IMG/VR virus record: IMGVR_UViG_3300043119_000523
Coordinates: 1 to 48,053 of that record
Length of the DNA: 48,053 bases
Source: a virus
Strand: one strand, 5' to 3'
The notes under the pieces are model-generated. The model was not told the DNA's origin and made no database searches. It saw only the letters and a program-made list of their open reading frames with translations. Numbering within the stretch: the first letter of the stretch is position 1; each line of letters begins with the position of its first letter. This document shows, piece by piece, positions 14,883 to 22,149 of the stretch. The position numbers were made by a program, and so were the translations under genes.

Positions 14883-15353
14883 ATGGCAAATTCTTTCGCA
14901 TCCGTACTCGACATGAAGCCCGAGGAAATCGAGCGCACTCCGCCGATCCCGACTGGCATCTACGTCGGAGACATCATCAAGCCTTATGAAACGGGCGAGA
15001 TCAAGTCCGAGAAGGGCGAATGGGAAACCGTCACGTTCATGCTCGGCAACTTCCAGCCGGACATCGTCGAAGACCTCGACGCCTACGACGGCGACATCAG
15101 CAAGGCGATGCCGGTCCGCCTTCAGTTCATGTTCGACAAGAACGACGAAAGCAAGTTCAACGATACGCTGAACCGCATGAAGACGTTCCTGGGCAAGCAT
15201 GTCGGCTGCTGGGAAGAGGGCACCCCGCTCAAGAAGGGCCTCGCCGACTCGGTTCGCCAGCGTGTGAAGTTCGAGATTTCGCACCGCACGAACCCGAACG
15301 ACCCGGAGCAGGTCTTCGCTGAAGTCAAGAAGACCATGCCGATGGAGGCCTGA
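14883..15353 (+). CDS. SSB-like ssDNA-binding protein (DUF669-type), 156 aa
   Basis: ATG follows AAAGGAGATCCCAA. The sequence MANSFASVLDMKPEEIERTP, then PPIPTGIYVGDII and later RVKFEISHRTNPNDPEQVFA, resembles phage ssDNA-binding proteins encoded next to Sak4 ATPases. It lacks the acidic DDIPF tip of classical SSBs and ends MPMEA; an SSB-like tip is instead on the 6450-6893 product. A terminator-like hairpin follows. Confidence 0.7.
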   Translation: MANSFASVLDMKPEEIERTPPIPTGIYVGDIIKPYETGEIKSEKGEWETVTFMLGNFQPDIVEDLDAYDGDISKAMPVRLQFMFDKNDESKFNDTLNRMKTFLGKHVGCWEEGTPLKKGLADSVRQRVKFEISHRTNPNDPEQVFAEVKKTMPMEA

Positions 15354-15366
15354 TCGGCTTAAGTTT

Positions 15367-15390
15367 GGGGCGGCGCAGGTCGCCCCTTTC
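15367..15390 (+). terminator. Intrinsic terminator-like hairpin after SSB-like gene
   Basis: GGGGCG (15367-15372) pairs with CGCCCC (15381-15386), followed by TTTC. Short T-run, so termination may be partial; it would separate the recombination genes from the ParB-methyltransferase gene. Confidence 0.5.
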
Positions 15391-15413
15391 TTAAACCTAT
15401 CATGGAGCTTCGT

Positions 15414-16709
15414 ATGACCAGTGGCGTTTTTGAAATCGTTCCTATCAGCAAAGTCTGGATCGATCGGGCCGAGCGGCAGCGCAAGGATTTCTCCGTCGAG
15501 GACCTTCTGCAATCTATTCCCTCCGTCGGCCTCATCAATCCGATCGTAATTCAGCGCGACGGTAAACTCATCGCCGGCGAGCGCCGCTACACTGCATGTT
15601 CCCAACTCGGCTGGACGGATATTCCGATCCAGTATGCTGACACCCTCGACCCCGTCACTCTCCACCTCATCGAGCTTGAAGAAAACGTCAAGCGGAAAAA
15701 CCTGTCGTGGCAGGACGAGGTCGATGCGGTGGCCAAGTTCCATCAGTTAAAAGCTTCACAAGACCCAGCCTGGAATATGGAGTCCACGGCCGAAGCCCTC
15801 GGTATGTCTCGGTCTTCCGCTTCGGACAAGCTGGCAGTAGCCAAGGCTCTCGAGTCCGGCACGGCCCGCGTTACAGAGGCCCCGAAATTTTCCGTAGCTG
15901 TCGGCATCGTCAAGCGCGATAACGCTCGGAAGAAAGTTGATGCAGTTCAGCGGCTTGCCGCTACCGAAGTTGAGGAGGGGCCGGAAGATCGTGCCTCTTC
16001 TGAGTCCGGCACTGTTCCTCCCACCGCGCCGGCAGTTCCCCTCCTCAACACTTCCTTCCACGATTGGGCCCTCGAATACACCGGCCCTAAGTTCAACCTG
16101 CTCCATTGCGACTTCCCCTACGGCGTCAATGCCGACAAGCACGATCAGGGCCAAGCCGCACTTCAGGGCGGTTACGAAGACTCGCCCGATGTCTACTGGT
16201 CCCTCATCGACACCCTTCGCCTCGTGACCGAGCGCCACGTCGAAGACTCTGCCCACCTCATCTTCTGGTTCAGCATGGACTACTACAAGGAGACTCTCGA
16301 TGCCCTCACTTCTATCGGATGGAAAACTTCGCCGTTCCCTCTTGTCTGGCACAAGTCGGATAACACTGGCGTTTTGCCGGACCCGAACAGGGGTCCCCGC
16401 CGAACTTATGAAACGGCTTTCTTCGCTTCCCGAGGTGACCGCCTCATCGTCGGCGCCAAAGCAAACAGCTTCTCTCACCCAGGACGAGACAAGTCCATCC
16501 ACATGAGTGAGAAGCCGAAGCCCATGCTTCGCCACTTCCTGTCTATGGTCTGCGACGAACACAGCACGATGCTCGATCCGACCTGCGGCAGTGGTAACGC
16601 CGTGAAGGTAGCCCAGCTTCTCGGCGCCGAGCGTGTGCTTGGTCTGGAACTGAACGCCGAGTTCCATGGACGGGCGGTTGCCGCTTGGACCTCGGACGTT
16701 GATCTTTAA
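15414..16709 (+). CDS. ParB-domain / beta-class DNA methyltransferase fusion, 431 aa
   Basis: N-terminal ~190 residues are ParB-like: VPISKVWIDRAERQRKDF, IVIQRDGKLIAGERRYTA (GERR motif), EENVKRKNLSWQDE, then a helix-turn-helix region (TAEALGMSRSSASDKLAVAK). After a linker of ~30 residues, the C-terminal part is a DNA amino-methyltransferase with motif IV LLHCDFPYG (a DPPY variant) ahead of motif I DPTCGSGNAVK, the order of beta-class enzymes. Start ATG 15414 preferred over 15402 because GGAG is 6-10 bases upstream. Likely modifies phage DNA against restriction, or guides site choice via ParB; the role is inference. Confidence 0.88.
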   Translation: MTSGVFEIVPISKVWIDRAERQRKDFSVEDLLQSIPSVGLINPIVIQRDGKLIAGERRYTACSQLGWTDIPIQYADTLDPVTLHLIELEENVKRKNLSWQDEVDAVAKFHQLKASQDPAWNMESTAEALGMSRSSASDKLAVAKALESGTARVTEAPKFSVAVGIVKRDNARKKVDAVQRLAATEVEEGPEDRASSESGTVPPTAPAVPLLNTSFHDWALEYTGPKFNLLHCDFPYGVNADKHDQGQAALQGGYEDSPDVYWSLIDTLRLVTERHVEDSAHLIFWFSMDYYKETLDALTSIGWKTSPFPLVWHKSDNTGVLPDPNRGPRRTYETAFFASRGDRLIVGAKANSFSHPGRDKSIHMSEKPKPMLRHFLSMVCDEHSTMLDPTCGSGNAVKVAQLLGAERVLGLELNAEFHGRAVAAWTSDVDL

Positions 16710-16724
16710 CTAAGGAGCCCTGAA

Positions 16725-17036
16725 ATGAAATACGACAATCCTAGACTTAACGAGCGCCAGTCTACGCATGGCGATTTCCTCAGCACAGCCGACGCCGCGC
16801 AAAAGGTCAAAAGCGTACTGCGCCATACGGCTCAGACCTCCGGTGTCCGCCTCACTACTGTCCAGTGGGAAGTGGTAGACATGATCGCAACTAAGCTCGC
16901 CCGCGTCGTCAGCGGCAATCCGAATGAGCTTGACCACTGGAAGGATATTGCAGGTTATGCTGATCTGGCCGAAGCCCAGCTTATTCCTGTAACTGGCCAG
17001 AAGGTCCCGAGCAGCCCGTCGAAAAAGGAAGACTGA
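16725..17036 (+). CDS. DUF6378-type phage protein, 103 aa
   Basis: NERQSTHGDFLSTADAAQKV, then QWEVVDMIATKLARVVSGNP and DHWKDIAGYADLA match the pattern of the DUF6378 family, common in tailed phages, often near replication genes; function unestablished. ATG follows AAGGAGCCCTGAA. The product ends SKKED because those codons include AAGGAAGA, the ribosome site of the next gene. Confidence 0.75.
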   Translation: MKYDNPRLNERQSTHGDFLSTADAAQKVKSVLRHTAQTSGVRLTTVQWEVVDMIATKLARVVSGNPNELDHWKDIAGYADLAEAQLIPVTGQKVPSSPSKKED

Positions 17037-17037
17037 C

Positions 17038-17310
17038 ATGAACCAACATAAAGCAATGCAGGAAACACTGCAGCTAGCGCGCCTCGCCGGCATGGAAAAT
17101 CTCGTCAGTGACATTCCGGAGTTGGACTTTCCACACCTTCTTGACATGTACAATCGTGTTCACACAGGCGAGATCGAATTTTCGGAAGCCAAGCTCGGAC
17201 GCTGGCTAGGGTGGATGCAGGCTGCTGTTGTCGCAGCGGATATCGGCCTCACTCTCGAGGACATGAAAGCAATCAACAAGGCTAATGCCGATGACAAACA
17301 GTCCACCTAA
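17038..17310 (+). CDS. Hypothetical helical protein, 90 aa
   Basis: ATG one base past the previous stop, using AAGGAAGA. Mostly helical (MNQHKAMQETLQLARLAGME...), with GRWLGWMQAAVVAADIGLTL near the C-terminus, which is moderately hydrophobic but not a clear membrane span. Overlaps the polymerase fragment start by 26 bases. Possibly a small phage protein of the same helical type found beside DUF6378 genes. Confidence 0.6.
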   Translation: MNQHKAMQETLQLARLAGMENLVSDIPELDFPHLLDMYNRVHTGEIEFSEAKLGRWLGWMQAAVVAADIGLTLEDMKAINKANADDKQST

Positions 17311-18337
17311 GATCCTCATCTGCGGTGAAGCATACGGCCAAGCCGAGGAAGAAGCCGGGGTCCCCTTCATTGGGGCCTCCGGCAAATTGCTTCATAAGCT
17401 TCTCTCTGCCGTCGGCATCAACCGCGATCAGTGCCACTTCACCAATGTCTTCAACCTGAGGCCGAAGCCGCGCAACGACGTTTCCAACCTGTGCGGTCCG
17501 AAACACCACGGCATCAAGTGGATGCCGTACCTCAAGCGGGGCGAGTATGTCCGAGAAGATTACGAGTCAGAGCTCCTTCGTCTGTACGCTGAAGTGTCCG
17601 AGGTGCGACCAAATCTTGTCATTGCACTCGGGGCCAGTGCCGCATGGGCTTTCTGTAAAACCTCTGGCATCAAGCAAATCCGAGGAGCACCAACACTTGC
17701 TGATCCAGCAATCGCACGTCGATGCGGTGTCGAGCAGCTCAAGGTGCTTCCCTCTTATCACCCTGCAGCTCTTCTCCGGGAGTGGAAGCTTCGCCCTGTC
17801 TTATTCGCTGATTTGCGAAAGGCTGCCCGAGAAGCGGAGTTCCCTGAGCTTCGTCGGCCTTCTCGTGAAATCTGGCTGGACCCGACGCTCGATGACATGG
17901 CTGAGTTCAAGCGCCGCTTCATTGATCCGGCGCCTCGGATTAGCGTGGACATCGAAACGGTAGGGGACCAGATCACAATGGTCGGGTTCAGCCCCACGCC
18001 AGACCGAGCCCTCGTCGTGCCCTTCATTGACTTCCGAAAGCAGGACCGAAACTACTGGCGGACTTTCGGCGAGGAACGTGCGGCCTGGAACTTCGTCCGC
18101 GAGGTCACATCGATGCCGGACAAGGAGTGCGTTGGGCAAAATTTCAGCTACGACCTGAAATATCTATGGGCGCGCTACGGTATGCCGCCTATGAACTTCG
18201 AGCATGATACGATGCTTCTGCATCACGCCCTTCAGCTGGAAATGGAGAAGTCATTAGGATTTTTGGGTACTCTTTACACGAGTGAAAGTTCGTGGAAGAT
18301 GATGCGAAAAACAGGGACACTAAAAAAGGAAGATTAA
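17285..18337 (+). CDS. Split DNA polymerase A, fragment 1: uracil-DNA glycosylase plus 3'-5' exonuclease (ExoI/II), 350 aa
   Basis: Residues ~8-175 are a family-4-type uracil-DNA glycosylase: KILICGEAYGQAEEEAG, VPFIGASGKLL, TNVFNLRPKPRND and SYHPAALLREW (HPAALLR-type motif). Residues ~215-350 are the first part of a PolA DnaQ-like exonuclease: ExoI ISVDIET (DxE) and ExoII GQNFSYDLKYLW. The frame stops at TAA 18335-18337 shortly after SSWKMMRK, before any ExoIII motif. The missing YxxxD and the polymerase domain are on 19325-20929. UDG-PolA fusions are known in tailed phages; here the fusion is fissioned. Ends RKTGTLKKED, nearly repeated at the end of the HNH gene. Confidence 0.9.
   Translation: MPMTNSPPKILICGEAYGQAEEEAGVPFIGASGKLLHKLLSAVGINRDQCHFTNVFNLRPKPRNDVSNLCGPKHHGIKWMPYLKRGEYVREDYESELLRLYAEVSEVRPNLVIALGASAAWAFCKTSGIKQIRGAPTLADPAIARRCGVEQLKVLPSYHPAALLREWKLRPVLFADLRKAAREAEFPELRRPSREIWLDPTLDDMAEFKRRFIDPAPRISVDIETVGDQITMVGFSPTPDRALVVPFIDFRKQDRNYWRTFGEERAAWNFVREVTSMPDKECVGQNFSYDLKYLWARYGMPPMNFEHDTMLLHHALQLEMEKSLGFLGTLYTSESSWKMMRKTGTLKKED
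18305..18337 (+). repeat. Tail repeat copy 1 (end of polymerase fragment 1)
   Basis: Eleven codons encode RKTGTLKKED-stop. Compared with 18780-18812 (RKNGTIKKED-stop), 24 of 33 bases match and most differences are third-position. Part of the match (AAGGARGAT) is a ribosome-binding constraint, but RKxGTx is not. Confidence 0.6.
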
Positions 18338-18338
18338 C

Positions 18339-18812
18339 ATGGCCGATTGTAAAGTAGAAGGCTGTTCCCGCGTCAGAGAAACTTTAATGGGCTACTGTGT
18401 CATGCACTATAAGAGACTCAAAAGAAATGGCACAACGGATAGAGTACTGCAAAAATACACTGGTCTAGAAACTTGTTTAGAGTGCGGTGAACTTAGCCCT
18501 AGGATGCGAAAGGGTTATTGCCACGCTTGTTCGATCAGGCTCTCGCGGAAAGGTTATGCCGCAAGAGACAGAGGAGTAAAGGGAAAAGGCTGTGTAAACT
18601 CTGCAGGTTATGTTGTACTAACAGTTGACGGTAAAAGAGTTTACGAACATCGGCAAAAAGTTTTTGCCCAACCAGGTGAAATCATTCACCATAAAGACGA
18701 AAGTAAAATAAATAATAATGTAGACAACCTGCAAATACTTTCGTCGCAATCCGAGCATATGAAGTTACATCAGGCGGTGCGAAAGAACGGCACGATTAAG
18801 AAGGAGGATTAA
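18339..18812 (+). CDS. HNH homing endonuclease, 157 aa
   Basis: Two N-terminal zinc-binding-like clusters (CKVEGC...GYCVMHY and CLECGE...GYCHAC), then an HNH_3-type nuclease: VYEHRQKVFAQPG, IIHHKDESKINNN, VDNLQILSSQSEHMKLH. It starts one base after fragment 1 and uses AAGGAAGA in its end. Visibly richer in A+T than flanking genes, with AGA/AAA/TTA codons, indicating recent entry. It ends RKNGTIKKED (18780-18809), matching the fragment 1 tail at 8 of 10 residues with different codons. Probably a free-standing homing endonuclease cutting intact or HNH-less polymerase loci. Confidence 0.9.
   Translation: MADCKVEGCSRVRETLMGYCVMHYKRLKRNGTTDRVLQKYTGLETCLECGELSPRMRKGYCHACSIRLSRKGYAARDRGVKGKGCVNSAGYVVLTVDGKRVYEHRQKVFAQPGEIIHHKDESKINNNVDNLQILSSQSEHMKLHQAVRKNGTIKKED
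18780..18812 (+). repeat. Tail repeat copy 2 (end of HNH gene)
   Basis: Encodes RKNGTIKKED-stop and supplies AAGGAGGA for the ORF at 18814. If the HNH element inserted just before the end of fragment 1, this would be the ancestral tail and 18305-18337 a tail brought in by the element. That is inference from one short match. Confidence 0.55.
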
Positions 18813-18813
18813 G

Positions 18814-18990
18814 ATGGGAAAGCCACTCATACCAGCGGACTTGGCCGCCAAGCTGAAAGAGGAAGACCCACGAAGAACCTGGTCCGATGTAGCAAAGCTT
18901 CTTAAAAAGCTCGGGTATCCAGAAGACCCATTTCCAGCTTTTCAAGCGTCTTCCGTTTATCAGAGCGTGCACAAGGGAACTTACAAATGA
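18814..18990 (+). CDS. Small protein inside split polymerase locus, 58 aa
   Basis: ATG one base after the HNH stop, with AAGGAGGA at good spacing; ends in ATGA with the next gene. Sequence opens MGKPLIPADLAAKLKEEDPR; RTWSDVAKLLKKLGYPED could be a helix-turn-helix-like segment. Codon use is intermediate. It may have belonged to the locus before the HNH gene arrived. No function assigned. Confidence 0.6.
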   Translation: MGKPLIPADLAAKLKEEDPRRTWSDVAKLLKKLGYPEDPFPAFQASSVYQSVHKGTYK

Positions 18991-19340
18991 TCTACCTCGC
19001 TTCTCCTTATTCCCATCCCGACCCTCTCATCATGCGGACGCGCTACCTTCTGGCCGAGCAAGTCACAGCCGGTCTTCTCGCCAAGTCCCTCTGGACCTAC
19101 TCTCCCATCGTCCACTGCCACGAGCTTGCGGCGCGCCATTCACTCCCAACTGACTTCGCCTATTGGCAGGAATACAACATCGACATGCTTCGCCGTTGCG
19201 ATAGGTTCTATGTCTTATCTATCCCAGGCTGGCGAGAGAGCAAGGGCGTAGCAGGTGAAAGTGCCGTAGCCCATATGCTCAACCTGCCTATGGCGCTTAT
19301 CAATGAAGAGGGAGTTGTAACACCGTGGCCCGTATCATAA
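18987..19340 (+). CDS. DUF1937 protein, nucleoside-deoxyribosyltransferase-like fold, 117 aa
   Basis: MIYLASPYSHPDPLIMRTRY is the DUF1937 signature; DMLRRCDRFYVLSIPGWRES and SKGVAGESAVAHML complete it. The family resembles nucleoside 2-deoxyribosyltransferases (GEx2A-like end), so a role in nucleotide metabolism is possible, though activity is unproven. It is ATGA-coupled upstream and overlaps the GTG start of polymerase fragment 2 by 16 bases, so translation of that fragment may depend on it. Confidence 0.8.
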   Translation: MIYLASPYSHPDPLIMRTRYLLAEQVTAGLLAKSLWTYSPIVHCHELAARHSLPTDFAYWQEYNIDMLRRCDRFYVLSIPGWRESKGVAGESAVAHMLNLPMALINEEGVVTPWPVS

Positions 19341-20929
19341 ACTCAGGCGATCTAACCCCTGCCGCCCTCCAAGCCCTGCCACAGCACGACCTCGACTGCA
19401 TCTATAACGGCCTTGACTGCTGCGTCACGCTCGAAGTCTTGGAGGTCTTGCTCGGCGAACTTGACGAGACCTCTTCGGAAACTTACGCCTTCAGCCGTGC
19501 CCTTCAAGGCCCGATCATCGATATGGCCATGCGCGGTATCAGGATTGATTTCCGCAAGCGCGATGCAGTACTGGCCGAGTTCGAGGCGCGCCGTGAAAAA
19601 GTCGGCAATGCCCTCGACCGTATCATCCGCGAGGGCATCGGCGTAGATATCGACTGGAATAGCCCGAAGCAGTTGATGAACCTGTTCTACGACGTGATGC
19701 AGTTTAAGCCTATCAGGAAGCGCAATCCAAAGGGAATGCTCGTTCCGACGATCAATCGTGATGCAATTGAAAAGCTTCAGTCGCATTACTACGCCGGCCC
19801 ACTCTGCGCGCACCTCCTTCTGCTTCGCGACCTGAACAAAAAGATCGGCTTTCTCAAAACAGGCATCGATCCGGATGGCCGCATCCGAGCTGGCTTTAAC
19901 ATTGCCGGCACCACGACAGGCCGCCTGTCTTCTTCCATGTCCGAGTTCGGCACAGGTACAAACCTCCAGAACGTGGACCGTGACCTGAAGAAAATCTTCA
20001 TCGCCGATCCGGGCTATAAGTTTGTCAACCTCGACCTTGAACAAGGAGACAGCCGTAATGTCGGCGCTATCATTTGGAACCTGTTTTACGAAAGCCACGG
20101 CGCCACGGAGGCCGGCCGTTATCTCGACGCTTGCGAGTCCGGTGATCTTCACACGACCGTTTGCTCGATGGCTTGGTCGAACCTTGCATGGCCTGAGGAT
20201 AACAAGGCCAAGCGAGAAGTAGCTGACGGCATTGCATATCGTAACTTCAGCTACCGCGATCTAGCCAAGAAGCTAGGTCACGGCTCCAACTACCTCGGCC
20301 AACCGAAGACTATGGCAGGGCACTCCAAGGTCGAACAGCCTCTGATCGAAGACTTCCAGGACCGCTACTTTGGCGCCTTCCCACTCATCGGTTCCACTTA
20401 TGGCCGGAGCCATGAGCCCAACTGGCACAACTGGGTCAAGCAGCAAATCTGGGATTTCGGCTACATCACTTCTCTCATGGGCCGGCGCAGGTTCTTCTAC
20501 GGCAATCCCGCCGATGAGTCCACCCTCCGCGAAGCCGTGGCCTACGAACCGCAGAGCCTGACCGGTGATGAAATCAACACAGGGATGCTTCGTATCTGGC
20601 GCCAGTTTCCATGGGTGCAACTTCTCTGCCAGGTCCATGACTCGATCCTACTTCAAGTCCCTGAGGAAATGTCGGATGACGTTATCCAGCTTCTTCTCGA
20701 TACGCTTCGCATTACTCTGTTGCTTAAAGGCGGGCGCGAGTTCTCTGTGCCGACAGAGGCCAAGGTCGGCTGGAATTGGGGCGATGCACCGAGTGAGAAG
20801 GAAATCTCTCGCGGCGCTGAGCCAAATCCTGACGGCATGATAAAATGGAAGGGTGCTGACTTGCGCCGCCGTACTGAACACCCGATTGAAAAAGTCGGGG
20901 GCAAACTTACATTGAGGGGTATATTGTGA
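19325..20929 (+). CDS. Split DNA polymerase A, fragment 2: ExoIII motif plus polymerase domain, 534 aa
   Basis: GTG start 19325 follows GAGGGAGTTGTAACACC. Residues ~20-45 hold the missing exonuclease motif III, IYNGLDCCVT (YxxxD). The polymerase palm and fingers follow: TTGRLSSSMSEFGTGTNLQN, motif A NLDLEQGDSRNVG (DxxQxxxR), motif B YRDLAKKLGHGSNYLG, and motif C QVHDSILLQVP. The O-helix residue aligned with E. coli F762 is His, and motif C reads HDS rather than HDE. Together with fragment 1 it covers a whole UDG-PolA with little missing, so a two-chain enzyme is likely. Overlaps the DUF3987-type gene by 4 bases. Confidence 0.92.
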   Translation: MARIINSGDLTPAALQALPQHDLDCIYNGLDCCVTLEVLEVLLGELDETSSETYAFSRALQGPIIDMAMRGIRIDFRKRDAVLAEFEARREKVGNALDRIIREGIGVDIDWNSPKQLMNLFYDVMQFKPIRKRNPKGMLVPTINRDAIEKLQSHYYAGPLCAHLLLLRDLNKKIGFLKTGIDPDGRIRAGFNIAGTTTGRLSSSMSEFGTGTNLQNVDRDLKKIFIADPGYKFVNLDLEQGDSRNVGAIIWNLFYESHGATEAGRYLDACESGDLHTTVCSMAWSNLAWPEDNKAKREVADGIAYRNFSYRDLAKKLGHGSNYLGQPKTMAGHSKVEQPLIEDFQDRYFGAFPLIGSTYGRSHEPNWHNWVKQQIWDFGYITSLMGRRRFFYGNPADESTLREAVAYEPQSLTGDEINTGMLRIWRQFPWVQLLCQVHDSILLQVPEEMSDDVIQLLLDTLRITLLLKGGREFSVPTEAKVGWNWGDAPSEKEISRGAEPNPDGMIKWKGADLRRRTEHPIEKVGGKLTLRGIL

Positions 20930-22149
20930 AGGGACGAAACTTTGACTCATTCATCGAGGGCTTTCTCGAATACACTGCGGCGCTTCCTTCGCCTACGGCC
21001 TTCAAGCGTTGGTCCGCAATCAGCTGTGTGGCCGGGGCGCTTGAACGCAAGACCTGGGTGAACATCCGCAAGCAGCCCCTATACCCGCACCTCTACACCG
21101 TCCTTGTCGGAACGCCAGGCGTCGGCAAGTCGGAGGTAACTTCTCTTGTTGAGCGGCTGTGGGGCGCACTTGGTGCGGGCCTCGATGGCGGGCACTACCT
21201 TGCCTCTACGTCACTGACCAGCGCATCGCTCAAGGACGACCTGCGTGATGCGGAGCGCCGTATCATCAGGCCGAAGGAAGTCCCATCCCACATCAGCTTC
21301 AACTCTCTTCTCGTCTGCGCCAACGAGTTGACTTCCTTCATCAACGCCTACGACGCGGCCTTCATCGGCACACTCACCGACATCTATGATGGCAAGCCTT
21401 TTAAGGAACGCAGGCGGTATGGCAAAGATACGTCCTTCAAGCTGGAACATCCGCAGATCAATATCCTAGCCGGCACGACGCCGTCTTACCTCAACGACTT
21501 GTTGCCGGAAGGCGCGTGGGACCAGGGCTTCACGTCTCGCACCATCTTCGTCTACTCTGGCGACGTGCAGAAACGCAAGCTCTTTTCGGAAGATGACGAC
21601 AACAACAGGGAGATTGAACAAAAGCTTCTAGCCGACCTCAAAGTCATTGGCAAGCTTTACGGAAAGTTTACGTGGACCCAGGAGGCGAAGGCCGCAATCA
21701 CCGATTGGGACTGGAAAGATGGCCCACCGAAGCCCACGCATCCGAAGCTTCAGCATTACAACACACGGCGCACCGTCCACCTCGCAAAGCTTTGCATGAT
21801 TAGTTCAGCTTCGCGAGGCGATGACCTCGTCATTACCCTAGATGATTTTGAAATTGCGCGAGATTGGCTGGCGTCGGTCGAAGCCACGATGCCTGATATC
21901 TTCAAGGCCATGCGCACAGGTGGGGAGCAGAAAGCCATCCGCGAGTTGTGGTACGAATGCTGGATTGAGTACAACAAGCATGGGAAGAAGGCTGTGCCAG
22001 AAGCCCTACTTATCGAGTTCCTTCAAGACCGCGTTGCCGCACATAGCGTTGAGCGCATTCTCGACCTCATGTGCAAGTCGAAGATATTCGAGCGGGAATA
22101 TGAAAAAGGCGCGACACTGTATAAGCCACGCGCCGCACCACCTGCTTAA
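20926..22149 (+). CDS. DUF3987-type P-loop ATPase, probable helicase/primase-like replication protein, 407 aa
   Basis: GTG start overlaps the polymerase stop (GTGA). N-terminal AFKRWSAISCVAGALERKTW, Walker A LVGTPGVGKSEV, SLLVCANELTSFI (Walker B-like) and INILAGTTPSYL match DUF3987-type phage ATPases, often annotated as replicative helicase-like proteins. The C-terminal ~80 residues look like a winged-helix (ALLIEFLQDRVAAHSVERIL). No primase domain is seen here or elsewhere. Its stop shares TTAA with the convergent membrane protein gene. Confidence 0.8.
   Translation: MKGRNFDSFIEGFLEYTAALPSPTAFKRWSAISCVAGALERKTWVNIRKQPLYPHLYTVLVGTPGVGKSEVTSLVERLWGALGAGLDGGHYLASTSLTSASLKDDLRDAERRIIRPKEVPSHISFNSLLVCANELTSFINAYDAAFIGTLTDIYDGKPFKERRRYGKDTSFKLEHPQINILAGTTPSYLNDLLPEGAWDQGFTSRTIFVYSGDVQKRKLFSEDDDNNREIEQKLLADLKVIGKLYGKFTWTQEAKAAITDWDWKDGPPKPTHPKLQHYNTRRTVHLAKLCMISSASRGDDLVITLDDFEIARDWLASVEATMPDIFKAMRTGGEQKAIRELWYECWIEYNKHGKKAVPEALLIEFLQDRVAAHSVERILDLMCKSKIFEREYEKGATLYKPRAAPPA

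Noticed and set aside
14679-15743. 354-codon minus-strand frame
   Set aside because: Antisense shadow of the SSB-like and ParB-methyltransferase genes, no ribosome site.
18338-19324. Self-splicing intron or intein joining the polymerase fragments
   Set aside because: Each internal gene and fragment 2 has its own start and ribosome site, both fragments keep their own stop or start, and no intein splicing motifs are seen. RNA splicing is not excluded without data.
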